Below, piece by piece: positions 22,801-34,790 of a DNA stretch of 64,000 nucleotides. The notes beneath the pieces are model-generated. The model was not told the origin of the DNA. It made no database searches and saw only the letters and a list, made by a program, of their open reading frames with translations. Within the stretch, counting starts at the first letter, position 1. Each line of letters begins with the position of its first letter. The position numbers and the translations under genes are program-made. Source of the stretch: Apostichopus japonicus (taxonomy: Eukaryota > Echinodermata > Holothuroidea > Aspidochirotida > Stichopodidae). The stretch spans positions 1,682,499 through 1,746,498 of the forward strand of contig NC_092565.1 in NCBI RefSeq assembly GCF_037975245.1, read 5' to 3'.

Positions 22801-23455
22801 ATTTCCCCTTAATGTCATATGGTATAGTTGAACACATTGTCATGTATTTCTCCTCAAGGGCTTTTTGTATTTCCCCTTAATGTCATATGGTATAGTTTGA
22901 ACACATTGTCTTGTATTTCTCCTCAAGGGGTTTTTGTATTTCCCCTTAATGTCATATGGTATAGTCTGAACACATTGTATTGTATTTCTCCTCAAGGGGT
23001 GTTTGTATTTCCCCTTAATGTCAAATGGTATAGTCTGAACACATTGTCTTGTATTTCTCCTCAAGGGGTTTTTGTATTTCCCCTTAATGTCATATGGTAT
23101 AGTTTGAACACATTGTATTGTATTTCTCCTCAAGGGGTGTTTGTATTTCCCCTTAATGTCATATGGTATAGTCTGAACAAATTGTATTGTATTTCTCCTC
23201 AAGGGGTGTTTGTATTTCCCCTTAATGTCAAATGGTATAGTTTGAACACATTGTCTTGTATTTCTCCTCATGGGGTGTTTGTATTTCCCCTTAATGTCAA
23301 ATGGTATAGTTTGAACACATTGTCTTGTATTTCTCCTCAAGGGGTGTTTGTATTTCCCCTTAATGTCAAATGGTATAGTTTGAACACATTGTCTTGTATT
23401 TCTCCTCATGGGGTTTTTGTATTTCCCCTCAATGTCATATGGTATAGTTTGAACA
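22801..23455. repeat. 69-bp satellite, about nine copies
   Basis: Nine or so near-identical units of 69 bp, with phrases CATTGTCTTGTATTTCTCC, TCAAGGGG and TTTCCCCTTAATGTCATATG. Since 69 is a multiple of three, each reading frame repeats a constant 23-residue unit, leaving frames open on both strands (22828-23508 plus, 22840-23409 minus). A lone unit lies at 23610-23690 and a reverse-oriented part unit at 35734-35773. I treat the frames as non-coding. Confidence 0.9.
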
Positions 23456-23472
23456 CAGTTCGATCAGGTTTG

Positions 23473-23579
23473 TCAAATAGACCCACTTCCACCAAAATGC
23501 TTCTTTAAGCCCTCCATACCACAGTGAACAGTCACCTGATCTAAGATTGGTTTGTACACTGCCAGATGGTCGCTAATCC
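23473..23579 (-). other. Possible upstream exon of the kinase gene
   Basis: After an acceptor-like TTAATTTTTGTAG the minus frame reads GISDHLAVYKPILDQV and continues for about 35 codons to a TGA at 23473. It sits on the strand and side expected for an upstream kinase exon, but I found no matching donor and recognise no domain. Confidence 0.22.
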
Positions 23580-23689
23580 CTACAAAAATTAACTTTGCAA
23601 GTCCTCACATTAAACTTTAACACATTGTATTGTATTTCCCCTCAAGGTGTGTTTGCATTTCCGTTTAACGTCATATGGTATAGATTCTA

Positions 23690-24950
23690 GCTATGCTAAT
23701 TTCTGTGGAAGAAACGTGAGCTAACATGAAATGAAATTTGTAACTTAAAGATTTTGTGGTTTGCATAAGTTTTACACCTATATTTGGAGGAATGTTCAAG
23801 ACTTTCGTAACGGACAGATCCTCAGGCATGTACAATTCAGTGGACTTACACATTCGTTACAGGCATAAACAGACTGTGAGGCATATATATTTTTGCACTT
23901 CTTACGTCTTCGCCAAGACTCTAGCTACTGCAAAGATATGTACTTAAAGATCCTAGGCTACTTAGTACCGGAGGAAGTTCTTGATCAAGAGCTTTCCTGT
24001 ACCTATGACATCAAGTTATTTCTGCATTTATCCTACAGAGTACCAGTCTGCCTTGCCAATTCGGAACCAATGTAGACCCCAAAAACTTTACACTGTTAAC
24101 TGGATTAAAGCTTTGACTGTCAATTGAAATACCTAAATCATGTGTACATGTGTATGAAAAGCCATGTCATTAGTCTTACTAATGAATAATGTTTAAGGAT
24201 AACTTGTTTGGAGCTATTCGGAAAAGGACTTAGTCCTCTGCTGACAAAGATCTCTAGAGAATGAGGATCACTACCAGTGAAATGATAAAGAACTAACAAG
24301 GAAATTCTCAGAAATAATTTTTTGATCATTAACATAAATTATGAAAAGCAGAGGCTCAAGGATAGAATGATATCGAGATTACAGATCAGTATTGTAAGTT
24401 TTGGAAACTCATAATGTGTGTTCTGTTGTTTGAATAGCTTCTGATCCAGCCTTACAAATTTCCAGGGAAACCATATACTGTATGCATAGTTTTGTAAAAA
24501 GTATATTGTGGTCAATGGTATCAAAGACTTTGAAGCAGTCTTAGAACACTGCGAGAGAGAATGATTGTTACTAGTAGCATGGATGAGTTTGTTGATTACA
24601 TTAATGTCAGTGTCAGTTCAGTAGAAAGACCTTGGTGAAGACCTTACTTACTATTAGATGAAATGTAATGTTTGTTGAGGAAACCAATTACGCTATTACA
24701 CATAAATCTTTCAAAACATTTTGAAACAGACGAAAGCACTGTTACTGGTTGATAGTTAGCAATGTCATCTATATGACCTTGCTCATAGATTGATACTACC
24801 TTAGTAACTTTAAGCTTGTCGGACATCTTGACATTTGTATCAGTAATGCTGGAGTAGGATGAACAGTTTGTTAACTGCACATGCATAAATACACCATTAA
24901 TTATATGCACAAGATTTTGTTTCTATCAGTACAAACACTTAAATATTCTT
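23690..24950 (-). pseudogene. Decayed non-LTR retrotransposon reverse transcriptase
   Basis: Minus-strand remains of a CR1/Jockey-type reverse transcriptase. The best block (24644-24910) reads KVTKVVSIYEQG, DIANYQPVTVLSSVSKCFER and FLNKHYISS, matching the KxxPIxKKG...NYRPISLLP...KxxEKxxxxRL signature. Further downstream, with frame breaks and stops, remnants of the DHxIL motif, of GSILEPLLFIIYVND (usual GSVLGPLLFxIYINDL) and of a C-terminal FLG block (SVKFLGSTLVPNW near 24060) can be followed. No intact catalytic DD motif was found. Inactive copy. Confidence 0.75.
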
Positions 24951-25764
24951 CATTTTTCATTTGGTCACAATTAAAAAATAATTATAACTATAATAATTAT
25001 TAACTAAAATGAAATTTACATGTATTTTCCTCATAGGATAAGGGATATGGAGCAGTTGGTGTTTCTGTAAAATATTTTTAAGACATCCATGATAAATAAA
25101 AGCAAGAGCACCAATGGTGCATAAACTAATATTAAGTGATGTGATATTTATTTAGAGGAGACTGCATTTGCAAGGCCAATGTAGAAAGGTGGGTGGGGGG
25201 GGGGCAGTAATTTCAGACAATGCACAACAATATACAGCTCACTAATACTGTAACTTGCAAAAGGAGATATTTATTATTAACAATCTTAAAGTGGTAAAAT
25301 ATACTTAAATACTTTCAACAGTTTTTTTCTTAAATTTTAACTTCCATTTTTATTGGAAACTTATCTTTTTTTAAACTTTTCACTGCAATGTTTATGCTTG
25401 TCTCTATAAGCAATATGAATTCACATTTCTAAAAAGGAAATGAACTCAGATCAGGTCAACAAAATGTAACTGAACACTGTGGTTTGTGCTGTGGACCAGC
25501 AATAATGACCCACTTACCAAGGCTCAGTTCTGATCAGTTTCAACTCAACTAGTATTAAGGCATGTAATGTGATATGATTACCAGACAGACCATGAATTGG
25601 CAAACACCAGGGCCTTGTTCACACTTTCTGATACAATTACAATCACATGTAAAAAGTAAAGGAAGAATCAACTTAACTGATTCCCTCTCATGCACACTGA
25701 TGTGTATTTGACACAGGCTGTGGTATATGCACCTATCAGTTGTGAGAGGGACTCAATGACACCC
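24951..25764. other. No gene recognised
   Basis: AT-rich with one G run near 25193-25204. Nothing else seen. A C run of about 15 marks the left edge of the next repeat (25760-25775). Confidence 0.5.
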
Positions 25765-26100
25765 CCCCCCCCCCCGGAATGGTGCATTAAATGTGCATCA
25801 TATCCAATGATTTATGTGACTAAGGCGTCCGTCAAAGTGGACATTTGGTGCACCATGGAGCTATCTGTTTATAGCTCCATGGGTGCACCATTACAACTAA
25901 TAAGTGTGTCAAGGTGCATCAATGTGCCACAAAGGGTCTTTCATGGGCAGCAAATGGTCAGTCAATGTAAATTTGATGTGGGTCAACGACATGCATCAAT
26001 GTATCAAATTTACTATGCAGGGATACGTCAATGTCCAGCTTAATTTTAAATATTGAGGCACATATCCCATAGGTCAGAGGGTGCATCATACAATTGATAG
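25765..26100. repeat. Dispersed repeat R2, copy A
   Basis: Shares an ordered set of phrases, in reverse complement, with 54060-54365: GGAATGGTGC, TGTGACTAAGG[C/G]GTCCGTCAAA, CATTTGGTGCA, ATTACAACTA, GGTGCATCAATGT, and GAGGGTGCATCATACAATTG at the end. The two copies are 28 kb apart in opposite orientation. Copy A carries a hairpin insertion (25846-25890) absent from copy B. Confidence 0.7.
25846..25890. repeat. Micro-hairpin inserted in repeat R2
   Basis: TGGTGCACCATGGAGCTAT, loop CTGTTT, then its complement with one extra G: 19-bp arms. Copy B of the host repeat reads straight through TTTGGTGCATCATTACAAC on its complement, so about 32 bp were added here, flanked by a GGTGCA-like direct repeat. 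The inner arm CCATGGAGCTAT is shared with 20709-20743. Confidence 0.65.
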
Positions 26101-26929
26101 GTCCATTATATACACCTACACCTGAAAAAGTTCTAAATGCATTAACTTATGGTGACAAATGTAAAGGTACCCCCAAATGGATATCCTGTCCAAATGAAAA
26201 TTTCTGAACATGCCAAATAGGCCATTAACCTATGTTTGACCAACTGTCACCATCAACCATTTTTAACCGTGAGAAGGGAAGCATATTTTGTGTGTTCACA
26301 AAAACCCGCTGATAATGATCGACCCCTAACTGACCTGTGACCTCAACTTTCTTGAATACCACTGATGATCATTTGATCACTGATGATTACTTGATGATCA
26401 TTGTACAAGTTTATTCGTTATCCATCAAGGAATTCATTAGTAGCAACATATGTATTTTTTTACAGGCGGATGAATAGTCACATAGGATAGAGCTGCAACA
26501 TGGCTATAGCTCAAACTAGTGCATATGAGCTAAAAACTAGCCAATCGAAACTCATGCCATGCATTATTCCCACATAAACTGTGTTGCTAGAAACTCCCAG
26601 ACTGCTTAAATACCTACTGTATACTATATATGTGTAGGTGTACACAAGAGTGTGTACCTCTTGTGCAGTCAAGGTGCTCTGTTTATAAACACCGCAACTG
26701 TCTCGATAGCTGGGTTGAAGGTTTTAATTTTAACTGTTTTTTATTAGCTTTATGCTTTTGTTTTGTTACACATTGAATGTGATTTGCAGTAAATTTTGAT
26801 TTGTGTAAAAAAATATGATTACAAAAAAACGGTAAAGGAAGCAATGCAACTTTTCCGTTTCAGTTGTAAGGTTCAAGAATTTCCATTCGTTTCATGGAAG
26901 CAATCATGGAAAATCAGTGCCTCTAAAAA
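26101..26929. other. No gene recognised; single DR1 half-site pair
   Basis: Non-coding by appearance. TGACCT-G-TGACCT at 26331-26343 is a perfect DR1 arrangement of nuclear-receptor half-sites, the same as at 10432-10444. A run of TGATGATCATT-type words follows at 26360-26405. Confidence 0.45.
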
Positions 26930-27105
26930 TCCCGGACAACTGCCCCCGGACGATTCCCACCTGGACAATTCCCAATCATGACAATTGCCCCAGACAATTC
27001 CCACCCGGACAATTGCCAACCCTGACAATTGCCACCGGACAATTCCCACTCCGGACAATTCCCACCCATGACAATTTTCCCCCGGACAATCCCCCTCCTC
27101 GGAAA
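26930..27105. repeat. Short minisatellite, GGACAATTCCCAC units
   Basis: Ten or so diverged units of roughly 14-18 bp built on GGACAATTCCCAC or TGACAATTGCCAC. Apparent proline-rich and Trp/Gly-rich frames on the two strands (26917-27411 plus, 26873-27133 minus) come from this repeat. Confidence 0.8.
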
Positions 27106-28659
27106 TTTCCACTAAGACCCCCCAGGAAGGCAATCATTACATTTCATAACATTTTGGACACCCCCCCTGTGGAAATTTCTGCACATGCCCCTGACCATCA
27201 ATCGCAAGTCAATCAAAAGTTTAAAAAGTTACATTTGGTAGGGATGAGGTGTATATTACTTAATATCACCTCAAAAATTTGCCCGCTTTACAGCGTCTTT
27301 ATCAGTGGCCATATGCTTGCATCCACATGTGTATTTTTCGACAGAACTAGAATATTCAGCGTTTATGCTGTGTTAGTTTTTGCGCAATTTGAATGCATGA
27401 TAGATGGCTAGACCAGAGAAATGTTTGCGCGCTTCGCGTGCTCTAGCTAGGTTGATACTGTGATAGCTTTAATCTCTCTTGGCATGCATTTTAGCTAGCT
27501 ACCACAGAATTTAACATGCGTCAAATCTACTTTTCCAAAAATTTACCAAATTGACACCCAAAATATTATCATTGTGTCAGTTTAGCTATAGTATACACAA
27601 TGCTTGTGAAAGTGTTTTGGTACTTTGTCTCCTATAAAATAGTTGTTTTGCTATTTAAGATTTTCAATTCAACAAGGTTGCGTGCAGTCACCTGAAACAG
27701 ATATTGTGGCTGGAAACAGTATTCTCCTCCACTTCAACTCCCCCCCCCCCCCCCGCTAACAAAAAGTTACTTGGAACCATAACAGGAAACCAAACAAAAT
27801 GTAGTAAGATGATGTGGATCACTGTTGAACAGACATGCCTCACAATATGTGTGATTCAGATTTTTTTTAAACTTCTATCTCTTATTTTTTATTATTTTTT
27901 GCTTTCTTTTTTTGTTTGCCTCTTGAGCAGCCGTTACACTGAAGTTAATTGCACTTTTTTCTTTGACTTTACATTCGATATGATTCATATTTAGTTAAAG
28001 ATAGATAGTGCTTATCAAGAATGATAAAGTAAAGTTTGCTCAGTGAAAGTGATTTTACCAATTTTTGTTTACCAGTCTTACAAGCTATTGGAAGTCTTGA
28101 ATATGTAAGGAACAATTGCTAACTTTATATGAATCAAGAATTGTCACTGACTTGTGTAATGTTTTCAGTGAAGTTAAATCATCATTATTTGTACATCACT
28201 AAGAGAATTTTTCCTTACAGAACCTAAGAAAAGGAATTCGGGTATAATATGATCACTCTCATCAAGCTGAATTTCCTGTGTGAGCAGCAAAGTAATTATG
28301 TAGCTGGGCACTGTGTAAAACAGAAGTTGCCCTTTGGTTACAAGAGAAATCACAACTTTTGACTAAGCAGCCATTGTGTTATTCAAATTCAGTAAAACAT
28401 GATCTTCAATGTTTTGCAGTTGTTGGAGCAGAAAACCATCATGTTTTATTTTCTCAAATGAGTAAGAACCAAAAAATCTGTAATAGGTGTGTACATTCAC
28501 AATGCTACACACTCATCTTTCATAGTAGCATTCTCCTTTGAGAGCTATGTGTGCTTCTGGAGGTCACAGTAACTATAAATCACATCACAAGGCCATTAAT
28601 CTTGAAACATATATGGGCAACCAGGGTTCTGCCCAGGGTGGATTGAATGCCGGCAGGAC
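27106..28659. other. No gene recognised
   Basis: No supported gene. A run of 15 C lies near 27740-27754 and T-rich tracts at 27861-27912. Confidence 0.5.
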
Positions 28660-28765
28660 TATCTAAGCGGAGCGCCACCATCAGTTGGCGCGGAGCGTAC
28701 AAGAAAATTTTGGGTTTTGGAAACCCCCCAGATGGCCGGAAACGGCCCTTCCCGAGTATTCTGAG
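28627..28765. mobile_element. Fragment of the 12971-type hAT element
   Basis: The segment from CGGAGCGCCACCATCAGTTG through the GGCGCGGAGCGTACAAGAAA and GATGGCCGGAAACGGCCCTT phrases is nearly identical to 13396-13490. A CAGGGTTCTGCC end-like motif lies at 28623. The other end and target duplication are not visible, so this is a partial or deleted copy. Confidence 0.65.
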
Positions 28766-31700
28766 CCACATGTAGACAGCTTTGAAATGAGATCTCATGT
28801 CTGGAATTTTTCATAACTAATGAAAAAACTTTTTGAATTTAAATTGTCACGAAACTGATGAAAATTTTAAAATGACAAGTTAGAGTAGCTATATTATGTT
28901 ATAAAATGAAAAGAGATTTAATCTGTCAGTCAATCTTTAAAAAGTGCAACTTACAGAACTTCCGATATTATGAAACAAACAACGTTCGACAAAGCCCTGT
29001 TTCTAGACTGCCTAACAATGAGTACCGTAGCGTGCACTATGCGTACATGTTTATTACTGCAGTGTTTAACCCTACCCAACTACCACGGTACATGTGCTGC
29101 GAATTTTCCCAGGTACCTTGCCAAACAACTGTGAGCTCATCCCCTGTCTAACACCTGTTTGTTAACATTTTTTGGCATGTTGCCAGGGAACTTTTCATGG
29201 AGTAAACTTTATTCGTTCCACTCTAGAATTAATTAGGTCAGTCAGTAAAGGATCGGTAAAGTTATGCGAAATGATATCTTAGACGTTCAAGAAAAGTAGG
29301 TAAAATATCCCCATTACATTTAGGTAAGTAAAACACACCTCAAGCCAACTGACTCCTCCGCATGCACACCCCATGAAACACGAGGCACAGTCCATACCAT
29401 ACACGCATAGCACGATATCAAGGCCCCTTGCTATGGCCATCTTTATGAAAGTTACCCTTGTAATCACATGTTTTAGGCCACTTGGCATGATTAACTCAAT
29501 GCTAAATATTGTTTCCATGTTCTTGTAGAAAACGTTAACTCCGCAAAATACAATTAGTTGTGATTTTGTAGTTACGTGAGATCCGTATTAACCGCCGAGG
29601 TGGTTAGGCTATTTGCTATACACTTAACTATGGTAGGATATTATTTTTTCGGTATTTTTGGAAATGCTAGAAAATACTTTCTTTCCCCCCCCCCCCCGCT
29701 TAACACCAGATGTGGTCTTACGGTATATTCATAAATGGATGCACTAGAGCCTTGTTTACATGACATTAGTTGCATTTAGTACGATATGCAAGTTTGGCAT
29801 GAATTTTTCGAAAGTGCTTTGCTCAATCTTTCGTAAAATTTGAAAGGTGTAGCCTACCACCTTTCCGTACACAATTGGTACACAATTGATTTTCAGTTTT
29901 TTTTTTCTCTATACAGTCAAGTGAATAAGTTGTACATTGAGTATAAACTCATCGCGAATGCAAAAAACGATGCGGGGATTTCCAGCAGACAAATGTTTTC
30001 TTTGCGGGATTACTGAGTCAGTTGAAGGGAATTCCGCACCTTAGTGGAACACTGAACTGAAGACAAATTCCTGTTTGAGCCGGCTCTTACAAGTTAATTA
30101 TACATTTATGGTAAAACAGACAATAGCAGTTTGGTGAAAAGAGTGCAGAGGAAGACAAGCACCACACATCATTTGGAAGCTTGAAAGGAGTAATGGAAAC
30201 TACTTAGTAAAAATAAGAGGAGGTTTCTCCAGATATATCCTGGCCAAGTAGTTTGTTTTTTCTCGCGTGCTGTACATGCCTCAGAGTCTGTTTCTGCCTA
30301 CCACGAATGCGCTTGCCCACTGTATTTTACATGCTCGAGGATCTGTCTGACACAAACGTCTTGGACATTTCTCCAAAGATTGGCGTGAACTTATACAAAC
30401 CACAAAATCTTTATTTATATTATTGTTAAAAAATTGCGTGTCATGTGAGATCATGTTTCTTCCACAACACTTAGCGACCGTCTTACAATGTACCAACCAA
30501 TCTTAGGCCCAGTGATTGTACACTGCGGAAGGCAGGGCTTGAATAAACATTTTTGGGAAGTGGACCCAATTGGCAAATCTGATTGGCTTCTTCGCTTTTC
30601 CGAAGCAATTCTGCCAAAATCAAAGGAAAAAATAAGGTAGCTTGGGAGAAATGTGCAAGACCCAATTATCAATCTAAAGCGTTCATGCGGGCATTCTCTG
30701 GGCAGTACAGCAAATAGATACGGGAAAATAGCTTTATTTTACTCACCATTTTCCTATTTATGAATTGTATTTTATGCAATTTATACTGGAATAAACGAAA
30801 CAAAACGTGAAAAGAAAAGGTACACTAGGCTGTACATACAAGGGTGTTAACAAGACTACTCCAGACATGGCAACCCACCCTGCCGGGATGTACCCTTATG
30901 CTAAGAAAAGAAAAAAAAATCAGTCAACATTAGAAGCATCAGTGGAGAAACAGCCAGCTGAACCTGGATGCTACTCCCAAAATCATAAAAATAACAAGGA
31001 CATACCCTGTTGTGTTGTTAGTTTATGTCAACTAGTCAAATTAAGCCATACTCTGATGATCATGAGAAAGTAAAAGAGTGGTCTGAATCTAGGTGATAGC
31101 TTCCCAGTCACAAAATGCACAAGCTATAGCTAATTTAAATTTTGATGTGGGCACACTTGGTATTAGAATTGATAATATGGGAAGGAGAAAGTGATTGTTA
31201 GTCATATTTTTACAGCAGTTGAACAAAGCAAAAGTCTAGGACGTCACACGTCATAAATTATCAGGTAAGTGAATGACTAAATATTGATTTTCATTTATTC
31301 CTTGCCATAAGCATAAGGAAGTTATGCAATAAAGTTGGTGTGTATGTGTGAGTTTCGCTTGCTTTCTGTCAGTGAGGGAATGACGTACGTTCTCCATCTT
31401 GGTGTGTATAATGCTTTCTATTGAGTTAAAAGCATATCTTTATAATTGTGAAATCTTGAAATTGCAATAACAATGCAATTACATTTCAGAATTTATTCAA
31501 ACATGGTAGGATCTTGGTGGGTGATGTTCATTATAGTATATATATTCAGTTCTTGTCTGTTAATCTAGGGGAAGTGGAGGGGCTTAAAACTTAAAGCTTT
31601 GGTACACAATATCTCAATAAGGGAATGATTAATGTTTTGAAGAAGTCTCTTGTTTATAATGCTCTTATCATAATGACAATGAGCTAATGAGTTAACAGGG

Positions 31701-33389
31701 TCAAATGTGAACATCTTCAGACTGTGCTAACTATGAAATATGGTCAAATTTCCTATTCACACTCGGTCATGAAGTTGTGGTATATGTAGGGTATTCAAGA
31801 ATTAATATCAAGGGTCATTTGAGGTTCAGGTTCAACATTTCTTTTTATTCAAAGTATTCTTCTAATGCTTTTTCTGCTGCAAATAGCATTGGATCTTTTT
31901 GAAATTTGGTTGGTGATCCTTAAATCTGTAAATAGTGACTCAAATAAGTTGCTCAGGATTTTTAATCTGCCGAGTGGAACTTCGATTAAATTCTTGGAGT
32001 TACTTGGCTGGTGCTGTATATGAATCAATTGGCAGTCATGTGCAATCGATACTATGTGTCATCATTAATGCAGGAACTGCTATGTACTCGACTAGTATAA
32101 CTTTCAATGTGTGATCTCCATACATTGCAATGGATTAATACCATTGGATATTGACATACTGGTGTTAACAATCAGAAGACATTGAACCGTATTAGCAAGT
32201 GTTTGCCGCAAAGTCACATAATGCAATACAGTAGATGTCATATATTCATGCATTGAACTGGTTGCTATAGTTGGACAAAGCATCTGCATTTCACTCTGTA
32301 TTTTTGTCAGGTTTAAATAGTAGACCAGTGAAACTGTTTCTGTGGGGGCCTGCCGATTCATTAAGCTCAAACAATGCATTTCGTTTGCAAAGGCTAAAGC
32401 GTGCTATGAAATTGCATTTTTAGTATGTCATTTTGTGACAGATACATAATTTGCAACAAAACTTACCAATATTCTTGAAAAGGATGGGAAAAGACAAATA
32501 AATTGTTTTGCAACATACCAGTTATGCATACAAGTTTGGTGACAAACTGCTACAATCATACGTGGTCTAATTTCTTTGCAAAACGAATCAATTATGCTTG
32601 ACATTATAACTACCAAGTGAAATAAATGACAAAATCTCCTTTAAATGGTGGAAGAAGGGTAATTTAATTGCTTTTTAAAGGTATTGAAGACTCGCCCCAA
32701 ACCGCATGCGGACATCTGAAAAAGTTAACTTTCCGTTGCTTGCAAGTGACGTTTCGTTCAAGTTGCTACAAAATGCAGACAGTACAGAAATGAAACCTGA
32801 TCCGTTGTTATCTTTTATCTAGACCTGAGATGTCCATCGCTGTATTGCTTGTACACTGTGCTGTGGGTATTGTCCGCAGCTGTATATACTGACTGTACAC
32901 TTGTGTCTAATTACCGATGGTAGCAAGCTGTGTGTGTGTATTTTCTGGGATCAATGGTGGTATCTAACACTTCTGTTACACCTCATTCGAAACTAGGTCA
33001 GATTACCAGCATTAGACGTTTCTTTTTGCGTGAGTCTTCACACCCTTTAAATTCCTGGCAAAAAACGCTGGCAATATATATGTGGTAATAACGTGCTGCA
33101 GTGTAGGACATCACATGAGAGCACTGACAGCTTGTCTATTTTGAAGGGGGAATGGGATTTCTGAGGTTTATCTCACAGAAAATTGTAAAAAAGGAGCCCT
33201 TCTAGGCAAGGGCATACCCCTGACCCACCCAAAAAAATCCAATGTACAATAATACACATACAGTCCCACACACAGAATTAGGGGACTCAATCAGCCTGGT
33301 TGGGCATCCCCTGGATCTGTGCCTGGTGTGTGTACCTGTGTATGTATGTGAAACATTTACCAATTTGTAAATATCTCAAGAAGTGAAAG
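28766..33389. other. 4.6 kb without recognised genes
   Basis: I found no family signature, RNA gene or clear repeat. A C run lies near 29686-29697. The frame 30807-31073 (88 codons, basic with KKRKKNQ) starts with ATG and has protein-like composition but no recognisable domain and no splice context I can defend. Overlapping minus frames at 30281-30672 are equally anonymous. Confidence 0.45.
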
Positions 33390-34200
33390 TTTGTTTAATT
33401 TCAAATGTGGTGTAGTGACAGTTTCAAACTGTCAATTGAATCCCCAAACTCTTTTCTCGATACTTCAATGCATTTCTGTGTGGGCCATTGGACATTTAAG
33501 GTTGTTGCCTGGGCCCTGTTACAGGAATAAAATATTAATCTTTGGATATCAAAATGGCCTATGGGGCCAACACCACTGAAATAATGCTGTCTGTTTATAT
33601 GCTCAAATTATGTGTGATCCCTAAGCCCTGTATGGATGTTCCCTGGGGCCCGGTACAGATAAAAGTTCTAAATGGTATTTTTTTGCAAATGCAAACTACA
33701 CAAACAATCCTTGTCTTTTTGCACACGATTAAATCTAGTGTGGCTCATGAGCCCTTTGAGGTTGATGTCAGGACTCAGGTAGAGGGTACAGTTTAGTCAT
33801 TGATATTTTTGAATATCCATGGAACTATAGGGTTCAGCTCCACTAAAAAGAATCACCTTGAACTCTTCACATTATTAAATCATGTGTGGGACACAGGATC
33901 TTTTTGGCTGATGCCTGGATTCTGGTACATCATACAGTTGCTGCAATTGGTATTTTGGGATATCCAATGTCCAAAGGGTTCAATGCCACTTAGAGAATCA
34001 TCCTGCTCTCTTTTCACATAAATGAACCATATGTGGACCACTGAAGGACCATTGATGGCTGCTGCCTGGATGGGCCATGGTACAGCAAAATTGGTGTTAT
34101 TGATATTTTTAGATAACCTTTATGTAACAGGTATACTGCAATAAAGATTATCCTTGTCTCTTTTCTATTTTGGATCCGCTATTTGAAGGAACCTAGACAA
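33390..34200. repeat. Degenerate tandem repeat, period about 150 bp
   Basis: Five diverged units share a CTCTTTTCACAT-like phrase, a TTTGAGG/ACATTTAAGG phrase, TGCCTGGGCCCTGGTACAG and a TTTTTGGATATCCAATG-like phrase. Plus-strand frames at 33391, 33542 and 33800 are artefacts of the repetition. Confidence 0.55.
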
Positions 34201-34609
34201 CATACATGCACAGAGTGTGAAACGGTAGCACACATAACCTTGAATCCTGGTCATAAACCGACATAATATGCCCATCAAACCCTTTGTCTCTTTTCACATG
34301 CATTTCGGGGTTCCCAGTTCAGTGGAGTATGGCATCGATGCAGACCGCTGAGTAGGTCGAAAGTAAATATGGTCCAAGTGCAGTGCAATACAATAAACTA
34401 AGCTCATACTGTATCACTGCAAGATGCCAGTCATCATAATAACGTCACAGATCAATTTAGATCACATGATCACTGCTTTTCGCAAATTCTCACTTTTTAA
34501 CAAGAAAATGACAAGTTAAGACCGTATTTTACAGCTGTTCCCACATTAGGATTACTTCATTTTTCGAATTTGTGAACAGGAGAGTATTAAGGGTTATCTA
34601 ACACTTCAG

Positions 34610-34790
34610 GAGTATGTTGCCCAGGGTTCTGCCGCTGCCGGTCTGCGCCGGTCGGGCCCGACCAGCACGCTGAAATACCGACTGCCACAATCTGCCTGAG
34701 TGACTTTTCCGACCGGCACTTATTTTCGATAGGAACTCCAAAAAACAGCAGAGCTCCATAGCCGGAGGGTCGAACGTACAGAAACAATCT
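34610..34790. mobile_element. hAT-type element fragment
   Basis: CCCAGGGTTCTGCCGCTGCC resembles the end-like motif at 28622. The GACCGGCACTT phrase resembles AGCCGGCACTT in the element 57784-58093. Only one end is visible and there is no duplication. Partial copy. Confidence 0.4.

Noticed and set aside
22828-23508. 226-codon frame with hydrophobic 23-residue repeats, and the 189-codon antisense frame
   Set aside because: The 69-bp unit length keeps any frame open. There is no domain, and both strands are equally open.
26917-27411. 164-codon proline-rich frame
   Set aside because: The first half translates a short minisatellite, and the rest has no recognisable motif.
30807-31073. 88-codon basic frame as a small gene
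   Set aside because: No domain, no splice or promoter support, and neighbouring frames of similar length are open by chance.
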